A stretch of DNA of 64,000 nt from Archaeoglobus sulfaticallidus PM70-1. Its GTDB lineage: Archaea > Halobacteriota > Archaeoglobi > Archaeoglobales > Archaeoglobaceae. A model generated the notes under the pieces. That model was given only the letters and a program-made list of their open reading frames with translations. It searched no databases and had not been told where the DNA came from. The position numbers were made by a program, and so were the translations under genes. Positions 1 to 9,046 of the stretch are shown here, piece by piece; position 1 is the stretch's first letter, and each line of letters begins with the position of its first letter. The stretch lies in assembly GCF_000385565.1 (NCBI RefSeq), contig NC_021169.1, positions 1,904,571 through 1,968,570 on the forward strand. Direction: 5' to 3'.

Positions 1-1
1 C

Positions 2-1027
2 AGAGACTCACAGCTCAGGAGGATTTCAGCGAATCTTAAGCCAGCTATCCGAAAAACTCAGCCAGTAAACATGCTCTGCTTAGGCCCTCCCGGAACTGGA
101 AAAACTTCTGCCATAAAACTGATTTTCAGAGAACTTGAGGATTTCGATGTTATCCCCGTTTATGCTAACTGTCAGCTTCTTGGCTCCAAGCAGGCAGTAT
201 TCGGCAAGATATTCGAAGCTCTCTACGGATACAAGCCACCATCATATGGCATCCCTTTTGCCAAGCTGTATGCGTCGATTTTGAACAAAGTCCTTGAGAT
301 CGACAAGGTGCTTGTGGTTGCGCTTGACGATATAAACCTCCTTCTGAATGATACCCAGATAAACGATGTGCTGTATGCGATACTCAAGGCGTATGAAGAG
401 GTTGATGGGGTAAAAACAGGAGTTATAGCGATAGGAACTGATTTAAAGCTAAATGCGAGGCTCGATGAGAGAGTTGGCTCGATATTTCACCCTGATGAAA
501 TTCTTTTCCCACCATACGGCTTGGAAGAAATATTCGAGATCTTGAAAAACAGATGTCTTGTGGGCTTTTACAGAAATGTCATCAGCGACGCGGTCATAGA
601 GAGGGTTGCAGAGCTGACATACGAGACCGGAGATCTGAGGGTTGGTTTGTATCTCCTGAAAATGGCGGGAATATCCGCAGAAGAAAGAGGCTCAAGGAAG
701 ATATCCATAGAGGATGTTGAAAAAGCCTTTAGCAAGAGCAAAGTTGTTTTGCTGAAGAAGTGCATCTCAATGCTCAACCAGGAAGAGAGGGAGATTTTAA
801 AGCAGATATATCAGCAAGACGACATTTCTACTGGTGAAATGTACAAAAAGGTCCGCAAAGATCACAAAATTGGATACACGAAGTTCTACAATATTATCTC
901 AAAGCTCGAGAACCTGAGGCTGATAGACTTATCATACTTAAAGAGGGGTAAGGGCAGAACCAGGTCTATCGTAAGGAGATTCGACAGAGAAACGGTTTTA
1001 GGGGCGTTGAAGGAGTTTGCAATATGA
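2..1027 (+). CDS. cdc6: Orc1/Cdc6 origin-recognition ATPase, 5' end cut by window
   Basis: Replication initiator of the archaeal Orc1/Cdc6 family, which binds origin boxes and loads the MCM helicase. The frame stays open to the left edge of the window. Codons before the first ATG (base 71) read as the usual lead-in to the AAA+ core (RRISANLKPAIRKTQPVN), so the real start lies outside and base 71 is not the start. Walker A is GPPGTGKT. Walker B is VLVVALDDIN. A sensor/arginine-finger region follows, and the last third (from about base 760) is a winged-helix domain with REILKQIYQQ and KFYNIISKLENLRLI. No origin recognition boxes were recognised downstream, so an origin would more likely lie upstream of the gene. 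Confidence 0.93.
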   Translation, partial: RDSQLRRISANLKPAIRKTQPVNMLCLGPPGTGKTSAIKLIFRELEDFDVIPVYANCQLLGSKQAVFGKIFEALYGYKPPSYGIPFAKLYASILNKVLEIDKVLVVALDDINLLLNDTQINDVLYAILKAYEEVDGVKTGVIAIGTDLKLNARLDERVGSIFHPDEILFPPYGLEEIFEILKNRCLVGFYRNVISDAVIERVAELTYETGDLRVGLYLLKMAGISAEERGSRKISIEDVEKAFSKSKVVLLKKCISMLNQEEREILKQIYQQDDISTGEMYKKVRKDHKIGYTKFYNIISKLENLRLIDLSYLKRGKGRTRSIVRRFDRETVLGALKEFAI

Positions 1028-1093
1028 AACTGATTTTCGGAAGATTTCAACCTTTCACAACTCGGGCTCGTTCTCCGGACGACTGAGAGGTTA

Positions 1094-1126
1094 CGAGGTT
1101 TCCTCGGGGTGACTGACGAGAGTCAC
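1094..1126. repeat. Pair of small perfect hairpins
   Basis: Two adjacent inverted repeats lie in the 230-base gap after cdc6. CGAGG/CCTCG (1094-1098 and 1102-1106) has a 3-base loop, and GTGACT/AGTCAC (1109-1114 and 1121-1126) has a 6-base loop. The ten bases ending at 1098 (GGTTACGAGG) also occur in the 3' hairpin of the second IS element (about 37009-37018). The block may therefore be transposon-derived, but this link is weak. Confidence 0.4.
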
Positions 1127-1224
1127 ACAAAAAGAAAAGCTTTGCAGGGGAGTTGTAGAATAAAATCGATTGGAGGCTGGAAAATGCATGAGGAATGGAT
1201 TGAAAGTGAAGTGCCCGTGAGCAT

Positions 1225-1250
1225 GTCTTGCAAGCAACGGGAAGATAAAA
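1225..1250 (-). mobile_element. Relic left end of an IS200/IS605-type element
   Basis: These 26 bases are identical to 22326-22351, the end upstream of tnpB in the IS element at 20.8-22.3 kb. A diverged version forms the left end of the second element (38586-38605). Read on the minus strand, all three show TTTA(T/A) followed by CTT(C/T)CCGTTGC, the pattern expected of a target/TAM flank next to a transposon left end. No tnpA or tnpB lies beside this copy. It is a solo end, or the end of a short non-autonomous derivative. Confidence 0.7.
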
Positions 1251-1258
1251 AGAGAAAA

Positions 1259-2263
1259 TCAACCCTCAGGTAGAACTTCAAGCTCTTCTGGATGGGGGTA
1301 GTTATACTTTTTCCAGTATCCAAAGTTTGGAATCCACTTCAAACAGTTAAGCTCCTTGACATCGATGTTCTTCTTTAATATCATAACCTTCACAGACCCA
1401 AGCTTTGGATCCTTGTAGACTGATGTGAGCTTCTTTATCTCATCGCTGAACTCTTCTACAAGACCAAGCGTGCTCTTCATTATGTGCATGTAGTTCGTCA
1501 GGCCAAACACTTCCAGACCCATTTTTCTAGCAACATTGGCAACAATAGGTATGTTAAGCGGAATCCTCATCCTCATCTTTCCTGGGGAGGCATATGGATC
1601 GTGAGTGTGGACTGTCTCATCATAGCATGTGATTGCATCACAGAGCTCCTCGCTCATGTAGTCCGTTATAACCATAAATCCTGTTGAGAGTTTTTTACAC
1701 AGCTGCTGAATGAGCTTTAAAGCCTCAATGCTGAGATAAACCTTCTTAGAGGGATCTATCTTTTCCAGAACATCCGAAAATTCGTCAAAGAGGGATTTAT
1801 CTATGTCTTCTATTTTCTCCTCAAACCTTCCGTTCTTGAAATCAACAAAAACCTGCTTGTTAGATAGCAGGATGTGTGATGGCAGCGCACTCAAAATCCG
1901 GCTGATAAGGATTACACCCTCACATGACTCCACTTCATCGAACTTGCACACCCTGACCCCTGGCGGGATTTTATCCGGTTTGTTAAAAGCACTCTCAACC
2001 AGATAGTATTCTGCGTTTACAAGCTTTGTGAGTCTTTTAAGCAGTCTCGAACTCGTCATCCCAAAATCGTATATGCTACCACCACAGATCTCCACCATCT
2101 CGTTCAGGCAGTTGGCAATCGTTTTCGCGAGGTAGTCCATGAACTCGGATGAGAATTTCAGCTCAAAGGCAAACTCCCTGCTCATCGATAGCTCCATGTA
2201 CCTGCTGAAGGGTATCGAACCTTCCTTTTTTATTATTTCTGCAATCTCCTCGAATTTCGCCAT
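1259..2263 (-). CDS. MidA/NDUFAF7-like SAM-dependent methyltransferase
   Basis: Resembles the MidA family (COG1565, DUF185), whose eukaryotic member NDUFAF7 methylates an arginine of a respiratory complex I subunit. The N-terminus has the family pattern GSIPFSRYMELSM, and the middle reads VFVDFKNGRFEEKIEDID. It is about 334 aa, near the family norm, although the glycine-rich SAM loop is weak here (ICGGSIYDFGMTSSRLL). The start at 2263 is chosen because GGAGG sits six bases before this ATG; an upstream ATG in frame has no such site. It directly follows a small zinc-ribbon gene on the same strand (16-base gap). The substrate is unknown. Confidence 0.65.
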   Translation of the reverse strand: MAKFEEIAEIIKKEGSIPFSRYMELSMSREFAFELKFSSEFMDYLAKTIANCLNEMVEICGGSIYDFGMTSSRLLKRLTKLVNAEYYLVESAFNKPDKIPPGVRVCKFDEVESCEGVILISRILSALPSHILLSNKQVFVDFKNGRFEEKIEDIDKSLFDEFSDVLEKIDPSKKVYLSIEALKLIQQLCKKLSTGFMVITDYMSEELCDAITCYDETVHTHDPYASPGKMRMRIPLNIPIVANVARKMGLEVFGLTNYMHIMKSTLGLVEEFSDEIKKLTSVYKDPKLGSVKVMILKKNIDVKELNCLKWIPNFGYWKKYNYPHPEELEVLPEG

Positions 2264-2279
2264 AACCAACCTCCCAACC

Positions 2280-2450
2280 CTAAAGCTTCTCAAAAAACAT
2301 TCCCTGTTTTTTAGTCAGCCTCCTACCGCCACAAAACGGGCAAAAGAGGTTGGGTATGTGAAGGGTTCCCGAATAGCTCGTTGTCCTACGAACAACCAGA
2401 TCGAATTCTGAGCCACATCTCGTGCAGTAAAGATTTTCAAGCTTTCCCAT
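2280..2450 (-). CDS. 56-aa double-CxxC zinc-ribbon protein
   Basis: Small open frame encoding 56 residues with CTRC near residue 9 and CPFCGG near residue 37, the two knuckles of a zinc ribbon. It has a stop at 2280-2282 and sits 16 bases before the MidA-like gene. A TATA-like box lies 28 bases upstream of the ATG with no clear ribosome-binding site, typical of a leaderless archaeal transcript. No family was recognised. Such ribbons are often nucleic-acid or protein-binding adaptors, but no function is claimed. Confidence 0.65.
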   Translation of the reverse strand: MGKLENLYCTRCGSEFDLVVRRTTSYSGTLHIPNLFCPFCGGRRLTKKQGMFFEKL

Positions 2451-2470
2451 GTTTGTTTAATGTTGTAAGA

Positions 2471-2484
2471 GGGTATATAAAAAA
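2471..2484 (-). promoter_or_regulatory. TATA box for zinc-ribbon/MidA-like unit
   Basis: TTTATATACC on the minus strand, centred about 28 bases before the ATG at 2450. This spacing suits a transcript starting at or next to the start codon. Confidence 0.5.
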
Positions 2485-2506
2485 CTTTTCTAAATTAACT
2501 CATCAT

Positions 2507-3283
2507 TCAGTACTTCCATCTCGGCTCCCTCTTCTCAAGGAAGGCCTTTATCCCCTCCACGGCATCCTCAGAGGAGCTCTGAAGAGATATGACCTCTGTC
2601 GCGTATTCTAAGGCAAGGAAGTCCTCCATCTGTATCTGCCTGTAGAACATTCTCTTTCCAGATTCAAGGGCTGTGAAGCTGTAGCCAGACAGCTTTCTGG
2701 CCAACTCCATTGTGGCACTCTCCAGCTCTTCTACCGGAACGATTTTGTTGAGCAGACCCCACTCATAAGCCTGCTTTGCGGTTATGAACTCTCCGGTAAT
2801 CGCCATTTCATAAGCCCTCTTCCTTCCAACAGCTCTGCTCACAAACACAACAGGAGTGCTGCAGAACAGACCTATCTTGACTCCTGGGAGAGAGAACAGT
2901 GCATTTTCTTCAGCCACAGCGAGATCGCATGCAGAGACAAGTTGACAGCCAGCCGCAGCGGCCATCCCATGAACCTGTGCTATGTATGTCTGAGGAGCGT
3001 TTCTTATGGCCAGCATAACGCTGAAGCACTTCCTGAATAGCTTCTCTACTTCGATGGGATGATTCAGGATTTCATTAAGATCGTGTCCGGAAGAAAATAT
3101 CTTCCCAGCTCCTTTTATAATAACAACCTTAACTTTTCTTTCAGCAGCTAGATCGTTCACGAGGCTTTCAAGTTCATCCAGCAGATCATATGAAAGTGCA
3201 TTCCTTTTTTCAGGCCTGTTGAGTGTTATGATGCCTATTCTGTCCTTCTCTTCATAAACCAGGTTCCTGAATTCCCTTTTCAT
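2507..3283 (-). CDS. Enoyl-CoA hydratase/isomerase family protein (ECHDC3-like)
   Basis: 258-aa crotonase-fold protein. NRPEKRNALS near the N-terminus and HGMAAAAGCQLVSACDLAVA give the CoA/oxyanion-hole pattern, and ITAKQAYEWGLLNKIVP is the usual later signature. The segment GVKIGLFCSTPVVFVSRAVG is characteristic of the ECHDC3 subgroup, in which the usual second catalytic glutamate is replaced. The exact reaction is therefore uncertain. It most likely acts in acyl-CoA metabolism, which Archaeoglobus encodes extensively. It is a single gene, not obviously in an operon. Confidence 0.85.
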   Translation of the reverse strand: MKREFRNLVYEEKDRIGIITLNRPEKRNALSYDLLDELESLVNDLAAERKVKVVIIKGAGKIFSSGHDLNEILNHPIEVEKLFRKCFSVMLAIRNAPQTYIAQVHGMAAAAGCQLVSACDLAVAEENALFSLPGVKIGLFCSTPVVFVSRAVGRKRAYEMAITGEFITAKQAYEWGLLNKIVPVEELESATMELARKLSGYSFTALESGKRMFYRQIQMEDFLALEYATEVISLQSSSEDAVEGIKAFLEKREPRWKY

Positions 3284-3380
3284 AGCGATTAATGGTTAAA
3301 AAATTTTAAAAATTTATCGATTTTTGGTTTATACTGGATCAACTCTGCTTTTCGTAAGTAGGGTCATCATGCTGCACGAC

Positions 3381-3974
3381 TCAGATCTTAACCAATCTGT
3401 ACACTTCAACAGCGATCTGTTTGTATTCCTTCACATGAAACTCATAAGTCCTTTTGAGTGGTATTTCGAATCTCCACAGGTGTGTTATCTTGAATCCCTT
3501 TTCTTCCGAAACTTTCCTTATGAATCTCTCACTTCCAGCCGAGTGTATTGAGTATATAACTTCCGATAGCTCAAAAGCCTTCAAAATGAAATACCTGTCT
3601 GCATGCCTTCTCTGTATCCCGAAAGGTGGGTTCATTATCGTGGTAAAATCCCTTTTTTTCAGCCACAGACTTTTGATATCTGCTCGAATCAGATCAATGT
3701 CAACTCCAAACTTCTCAGCATTCTTTTTTGCTATTTTCAGGGCGGACATATCTATATCTACACCAACTACCCTCGCTGATAGCAGAGAGCAGGCAATGGA
3801 GATCATTCCAGTACCGCAGCCAAGATCGAGCACATCCACCAGATCCCCCATTAGTCTGGCATTGATGGCTATAAACGATGCCAGAGAGGGGGGAGTAACA
3901 TACTGTTCCAGATGGATCTTGGGTTTCTCAAACCCGGAAACTTTCTCGAGTTCAATCTCAAGGCTTTTCTTCAC
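3381..3974 (-). CDS. METTL5-like rRNA adenine N6-methyltransferase
   Basis: 197-aa class I methyltransferase (COG2263-like). It shows the SAM loop VLDLGCGTGMISIA, acidic motif VVGVDID, and the catalytic NPPF motif in TTIMNPPFGIQRRHADR, which marks amino-methylation of adenine. QYVTPPSLAS before the SAM loop and VIYSIHSAG after NPPF match the METTL5 group, which methylates small-subunit rRNA in eukaryotes. The length is normal. It stands alone and the substrate is inferred from family only. Confidence 0.82.
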   Translation of the reverse strand: MKKSLEIELEKVSGFEKPKIHLEQYVTPPSLASFIAINARLMGDLVDVLDLGCGTGMISIACSLLSARVVGVDIDMSALKIAKKNAEKFGVDIDLIRADIKSLWLKKRDFTTIMNPPFGIQRRHADRYFILKAFELSEVIYSIHSAGSERFIRKVSEEKGFKITHLWRFEIPLKRTYEFHVKEYKQIAVEVYRLVKI

Positions 3975-4126
3975 AACATTAAATCTGTGGCGATGCTATA
4001 ACCATTTTTCGATTGTTGAAGCTGGATGGAGCTGAACCAATGAGTTATGCATGCAAAAAAGAGATAAGCTTTAATATTCGATCTTTTTTCAACTATTAAA
4101 ACCAACAAAAATTTAAAAATAAAAAA

Positions 4127-5278
4127 TTACTTTTCTACAAGCCTCCCAGTTTTTCTTGCATGCATGTAAGCAAGGCCTCTATACATCAGGTGTGCGAACT
4201 TGGAGTATGGTGCATATGCGAGCAGCATAAAAACCAGTACCAAGTGCACCATGTACAGCGGATACGCTATCTCCGCAGCATTGGCAAATCTAAGTATCTC
4301 CATGAGTATTCCAGTTATAATAACCAGATAGAGGTCGGTTATGAAGAACCAGTCCTGATAGCTTGGCTTTCCAGCTCTGTCAGAGTTAGCTAACCTCGTA
4401 TAAACGATCCAGGTCATTCCACCGAAGATCAGCAGGAAACCGATGTTGCCGATTATCTTCACGGGATCATAGACTGGCAGGGCCAATTCCTTGACACCCA
4501 GAAGATACATGTACGCCACAGCACCGAGCGTGGAGATACCAAGAAGGATGAAGCCATAAAACGCTCCAAGGTGGGCATAGTACCTGTACTTGTTCTCAGA
4601 GCACTCGGCAAACCTCGAGTGCTTGAGGATCAGCCTCAGAGCATTCCAGAACTCATACCAGAACCCTCCAGCTTTCATCGTGGTTTTTCCTTCCAGACCT
4701 CTCTCGACCTCATAGACCATGCCGGATGACATACCTATCGCTTTCCAATACTTGTAGAAACTTATCAGAGCCACCACGATCACATAGGCTCCCAGCAGCA
4801 TTCCCGCTACCTCTATGGCGAGGTGATTTATGAAGTTACCATACACAACACCCTCGCCCTCTGGCTGGAGCAGAACCCCCGGAATCTGCAGGAAAGCATA
4901 CAGCAGAATTATTGGAATTGCGATCAGTATCGGCAGGTAAACGGGTGATGTAAACAACTTGCCCATGAACTTGGGAGTTGAGTACTCATAGAATATGTAG
5001 TTCCTTATCGCATTCAGAGCCTCTCCAGGTTTTGCCCCTCTCGGGCAGTTTATCGAGCAGTCATTGCACTGATGGCAAAGCCATATATCTGGATCCTTCA
5101 GCAGCTTATCCTTGAGCCCCCACTGCGCCCAGATCATCTCCTTTCTGGGATATGGATTATCATCGGGAGAAAGAGGGCAGACCACAGAACATGTAGCACA
5201 CTGGAAGCACTTCTTGAGAGATGATCCTCCCATCTTCATTAAATCCTTAACAAAGTTAATATCAGGATTTAGTTTCAT
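4127..5278 (-). CDS. qmoC: Quinone-interacting membrane-bound oxidoreductase subunit QmoC
   Basis: Membrane subunit of the Qmo complex, which passes electrons from menaquinol toward APS reductase. The N-terminal HdrC-like part binds two [4Fe-4S] clusters (C24, C27, C30, C34 and C68, C71, C74, C78). From about residue 105 the protein is a cytochrome-b-type integral membrane domain with several hydrophobic helices and histidines in helices, like HdrE/NarI. It has 383 aa, full length for the family. GGGGTGGT lies four bases before the ATG. It is last in qmoABC, 29 bases after qmoB. Confidence 0.95.
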   Translation of the reverse strand: MKLNPDINFVKDLMKMGGSSLKKCFQCATCSVVCPLSPDDNPYPRKEMIWAQWGLKDKLLKDPDIWLCHQCNDCSINCPRGAKPGEALNAIRNYIFYEYSTPKFMGKLFTSPVYLPILIAIPIILLYAFLQIPGVLLQPEGEGVVYGNFINHLAIEVAGMLLGAYVIVVALISFYKYWKAIGMSSGMVYEVERGLEGKTTMKAGGFWYEFWNALRLILKHSRFAECSENKYRYYAHLGAFYGFILLGISTLGAVAYMYLLGVKELALPVYDPVKIIGNIGFLLIFGGMTWIVYTRLANSDRAGKPSYQDWFFITDLYLVIITGILMEILRFANAAEIAYPLYMVHLVLVFMLLAYAPYSKFAHLMYRGLAYMHARKTGRLVEK

Positions 5279-5307
5279 GCCACCACCCCTCGTAAAAAAT
5301 TGGTAAA

Positions 5308-7557
5308 TTAGAACCCTTTATACGGGTTCGGGCCAAATTCATCCTCAATTCTCTCAACGAACTCCTGTATTATCTGCGGGATCTTGTCGTACTCAGATAT
5401 CGGAAGCTGTACAACCTGTACTCTCTCTGCTTCGAGAGCCAATCTCTGCAGTGTCTCCTGAACATTCTCCATTCTCCTGTTGGCCAGCTCACTGCCCTTA
5501 ATGAAGTGGCACTGGTAGTCGTCTCCATACTTGCATCCTATGAGGATAACTCCATCGATACCTCTGGACAGTGCATCTGCCACCCAGACAACATTGAATG
5601 AACCCAAGCACCTCACCGGGATTATCCTGACATCGGGGTGCCACTCCATTCTGTTGAGTGCTGCCATGTCAAAGGCCGGATATGCGTCATTCTCACAAAC
5701 GAAAGCTAGGAACCTCAGGCCCTCATCCTCATCCTCTGGCACATAGATGCTCTTCACCATGGAACCGATCATGTCAACATTGTAGTTCTTGAACGAGATG
5801 ATTCTCTCCGGGCAGGCTCCCATACAGACTCCACATCTCCTGCATCTGTTCGGATTCGGCTTTGGAGTCCCCTTCTCGTCCTCATCGAGTGCACCGAATG
5901 GACACTCCTCAGTACACCTCTTACACTGCGTACACCTCTGCAGGAAGAACTCCGGATAGCTGAGATCTCCAACTCTTGGGAATGTTGCTGCTCCTCTGCT
6001 TATAAGCTCCAGAGCCTGTACAGCCTTCAATGCTGCACCTGTAGCATCCTCCTCACTCTCAGCAACACCCATTGGCTGTCTGAATGGTCCGGCAGCATAG
6101 ATAGCTGTCCTCTGGGTCTCATACGGGAAGCATATGAAGTTAGAGTCCGGGAAGCCGTACTTCAATGCCGGAAGTTCTGGACCCTTTCTGTATGTGAGGT
6201 TGAGGATTCCTCCCACCTCTTCAATAGCCTCTGCAAGCTTCTCCTCTGCCTCTTCAGTCTCTCCAGCCTCTCCTTCTTTAGCTTCGCCCTCTTCCTTGGC
6301 TTCAAGCATATCCGCGATTTTCTTGAGCCTTGACACCATACCGGTCGCGAGCACGACCAGATCAACCTCTACCTCAATGTCCTCTCCGAGCAGGGTATTG
6401 GCAACCTCCACAAGCATGCCGTTGTCGGTTTTGGTTATGCTCTTTATTTCACCCTTTGTCAGGAATACTCCAGGGTCCTCCTGAACCCTCTTGTAGAAGT
6501 CCTCGTACTCTCCGGGGGTTCTCATGTCCTTGTAGAATATGAAAGCCTGACCATCGTTGAGCTCCCTGACATAGAGAGCCTGTTTCAGCGAGACCATACA
6601 GCAGATGCTTGAGCAGTAGGGCAGATGCTCCGGATCTCTCTGCCCGGCACACTGGATGAACGCAACCCTCTTTGCCGGCTCTCCTGTTGAGGGAACAATT
6701 ATCTTCCCGTTCTCCTTGACCATCTCTTCAAGCATGACATTCGTTATCACATCAGGATACTTTCCGAATCCAAGGTTCTCGAGCTTTGTTGCATCGTATG
6801 GCTCCCAGCCAACAGCCACAACTATCGAGCCAACCCTTACCTCTTCCTGATTTCCGTTCTGGTTTATCACGACATCGAACAGACCCGGCTGACCGGAGAT
6901 CTTCTCTACATATGCTGAGGTATAGACTTTTATCCTGTCATTCTCCATGACCTGCTTTATCTTCTCATCAATGTCTGGCTCTCTTGGCTCTCTGAATGGT
7001 GGCTCGTTTGGTGTTATCTTTGCGAACTTCTTGACCCATCCTCCAAGCTCCGCCTCCTTCTCAACGAGAACCACATCGTAACCAGCATTCGCAGCCTCTA
7101 TTGCAGATGTCAGGCCAGTTACACCACCACCGATGACAAGAACGGTCTTTGTGATCTCCTCCTTGTATGGCTCCGGAAACTCCATCTTCTGGGCTTTAAC
7201 TATGCCCATTCTGATGTAATCTTCAGCAAGCATCTGGGTTTTCGGATCGTTTGGCTTGTGGCTCCATGCGACATGCTCTCTCAGGTTAACCCTCTCAACA
7301 ATAACATTCGGGAAGTCGAAGGTGTCGTAGTTCACTCTTGGTGAACAGGCTGCTATTATGATCGTGTTTACTCCCTCTTCAATATCTTTCTTGATAAGCT
7401 CTACACCCTCCTTACCGCAGAGATATTCATGGGTTTTTGCAGGAACGCTGAACTCCTCATCTGCAACCTCTTTAAGCTTCTCAACATCTATTGAATTGCC
7501 AATATCACAGCCGGTGCAGATATAGAGCATATAATTCTTCTCAAACTCTTCAGCCAT
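5308..7557 (-). CDS. qmoB: Qmo complex flavin/iron-sulfur subunit QmoB (HdrA-MvhD fusion)
   Basis: Large soluble subunit of Qmo, about 749 aa. An HdrA-like FAD domain starts with VLVIGGGVTGLTSAIEAANAG. The ferredoxin section has CTQCKRCTEECP and CRRCGVCMGACP. The last about 140 residues are an MvhD-like domain (FVCENDAYPAFDMAAL, GCKYGDDYQCHFIKGS). The start at 7557 is favoured because GAGGTGAT lies just before it; an in-frame ATG 18 bases earlier overlaps the end of qmoA. A charged Glu/Lys/Ala-rich insert of about 35 residues (KEEGEAKEGEAGETEEAEEK) interrupts the flavoprotein domain and is a likely surface loop. Confidence 0.95.
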   Translation of the reverse strand: MAEEFEKNYMLYICTGCDIGNSIDVEKLKEVADEEFSVPAKTHEYLCGKEGVELIKKDIEEGVNTIIIAACSPRVNYDTFDFPNVIVERVNLREHVAWSHKPNDPKTQMLAEDYIRMGIVKAQKMEFPEPYKEEITKTVLVIGGGVTGLTSAIEAANAGYDVVLVEKEAELGGWVKKFAKITPNEPPFREPREPDIDEKIKQVMENDRIKVYTSAYVEKISGQPGLFDVVINQNGNQEEVRVGSIVVAVGWEPYDATKLENLGFGKYPDVITNVMLEEMVKENGKIIVPSTGEPAKRVAFIQCAGQRDPEHLPYCSSICCMVSLKQALYVRELNDGQAFIFYKDMRTPGEYEDFYKRVQEDPGVFLTKGEIKSITKTDNGMLVEVANTLLGEDIEVEVDLVVLATGMVSRLKKIADMLEAKEEGEAKEGEAGETEEAEEKLAEAIEEVGGILNLTYRKGPELPALKYGFPDSNFICFPYETQRTAIYAAGPFRQPMGVAESEEDATGAALKAVQALELISRGAATFPRVGDLSYPEFFLQRCTQCKRCTEECPFGALDEDEKGTPKPNPNRCRRCGVCMGACPERIISFKNYNVDMIGSMVKSIYVPEDEDEGLRFLAFVCENDAYPAFDMAALNRMEWHPDVRIIPVRCLGSFNVVWVADALSRGIDGVILIGCKYGDDYQCHFIKGSELANRRMENVQETLQRLALEAERVQVVQLPISEYDKIPQIIQEFVERIEDEFGPNPYKGF

Positions 7558-7561
7558 ACAA

Positions 7562-8830
7562 TCACCTCTTAGCAATCTGAATACCTTTCAGAGCTGCTGC
7601 AGTTGACTCCTCAACAGCAGTTGCCACATCACTTGGCTTCTTGGCAACTCCGGCAACATATATACCCGGAGAAGACAGAGCAAATCCGTAGCTGTCGAGC
7701 TTAAGCTCTTTTATCGGTAGATTGACTCCAGAGAGTTCCGGCTGCATTCCTGTGGCGAGAACTACCATCTCAACCTCAGTCCTCGTTTTCTCTCCAGTGA
7801 GCGTGTTCTCTGCAACAACGATCAGATTTCCGTTCTCTCCTTCTTCAATCTTCGCAACCTTTCCCTTGACAAAGACTATGTTCTCGTCCTCGCTTACGGT
7901 TGCATAGAAATCCTCGAACCTTCCAGGGGCCCTTATATCTATGTAGAAGATGTAAACCTTTGCATCAGGATACTGCTCTCTGATGTAAGTAGCCTGCTTC
8001 ATCGAAGCTAGGCAGCAAATTGCAGAGCAGTATGGCAGATGGTTCTCATCTCTCGATCCAGCACACTGCACAAACGCTATGGTATTTGGCTCCTTTCCAT
8101 CGCTCGGTCTGACAATCTTGCCCTTTGTCGGCCCATTGTATGATGCCAGCCTCTCCATCATAACATTCGTTATGACATTCGGATACTTTCCAAAGCCAAG
8201 GTTCGTCAGCTTTGTAGCATCGTATGGCTTCCAGCCAGTCGCGACGATGATCGATTCAGCCTTTATGTTGATCGTCTTTTCTTCCATGCTGAAATCTATT
8301 GCATCATACTTGCATGCAGAAACGCACTTCGCACACTCATCCTTCTTACAAACACTGTCATCAATCACATACTTCATCGGAAATGCTAGATCGTGTGGCA
8401 GATAGATTGCTTTCGTTTTATCCATGCCGTAGTTGAAATCATTGTCTCTCTCTACCGGACAGACCTTGGCACACTCTCCACATGCCGTGCATTTAGATAT
8501 ATCCACATACCTTGGCTTTATCCTAACAGTCACATCGAAGTTTCCCGGGCTACCGCTGACATCAACAACCTCACTCATCGTCAGGAACTTTATCTTCGGA
8601 TTTGTTCTTATCCTCCTGAAAAGGATTTCAAGTCCGCAGTATGGTGGACAGAGCTTCGGGAAATACTTGTAAAGCTGTGCTACCCTACCTCCAAGATATG
8701 GATTTCTCTCCACAACATATACATCATATCCAGCTTCAGAGGCTTCGAGCGCTGCACTCAGTCCTGCGATGCCCCCTCCTATAACCAAAATGTTCCCACT
8801 TAGCTGACCAGAAGGAATATTCTCTCTCAT
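7562..8830 (-). CDS. qmoA: Qmo complex flavoprotein subunit QmoA (HdrA-like)
   Basis: 422-aa HdrA-related FAD protein, the subunit thought to contact APS reductase. It has a dinucleotide-binding motif near the N-terminus (ILVIGGGIAGLSAALEA). A Cys-rich stretch CTACGECAKVCP and CKKDECAKCVSACK forms a cluster-binding insert, and ATGMQPELSG is found near the end. GGAGG lies upstream of the ATG. QmoB starts four bases after the stop, implying translational coupling. Confidence 0.95.
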   Translation of the reverse strand: MRENIPSGQLSGNILVIGGGIAGLSAALEASEAGYDVYVVERNPYLGGRVAQLYKYFPKLCPPYCGLEILFRRIRTNPKIKFLTMSEVVDVSGSPGNFDVTVRIKPRYVDISKCTACGECAKVCPVERDNDFNYGMDKTKAIYLPHDLAFPMKYVIDDSVCKKDECAKCVSACKYDAIDFSMEEKTINIKAESIIVATGWKPYDATKLTNLGFGKYPNVITNVMMERLASYNGPTKGKIVRPSDGKEPNTIAFVQCAGSRDENHLPYCSAICCLASMKQATYIREQYPDAKVYIFYIDIRAPGRFEDFYATVSEDENIVFVKGKVAKIEEGENGNLIVVAENTLTGEKTRTEVEMVVLATGMQPELSGVNLPIKELKLDSYGFALSSPGIYVAGVAKKPSDVATAVEESTAAALKGIQIAKR

Positions 8831-9046
8831 ACTATGCCTCCTTAATTTTTACCCCCCTTTTCTACCATCACGCCCGATAATTTTAAAAGTTTTATCTTGT
8901 TTTTCAAGATTAACTATACTAGTATCCATTTTATAGACAATCCATTTCAGAACTGAAGAAAAATAAAAAAATCTCGTTCTCGGGGGTTTAAAGGTTTTAA
9001 AAAAATTGGGAGTAACCCTCAACCCCCGATCACACATTCTACCGCC
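8831..9046 (-). promoter_or_regulatory. aprA-qmoA gap: terminator-like T run and qmoA promoter
   Basis: On the minus strand a long T-rich run (plus 8961-8971) follows aprA and can end its transcript. Further on, TCTATAAAAT (about 8927-8936) is a TATA-like box roughly 100 bases before qmoA. qmoABC thus appears to have its own promoter as well as possible read-through from aprBA. Confidence 0.45.

Noticed and set aside
1028-1258. Replication origin next to cdc6
   Set aside because: Origin recognition box sequences were not seen; the gap holds only short hairpins and a transposon relic.
6134-6484. 116-codon plus-strand frame inside qmoB
   Set aside because: Ser/Pro-rich shadow of the qmoB coding strand with no start signals.
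8849-9037. 62-codon frame between aprA and qmoA
   Set aside because: Covers the terminator-like and promoter region; AT-rich, no ribosome-binding site.
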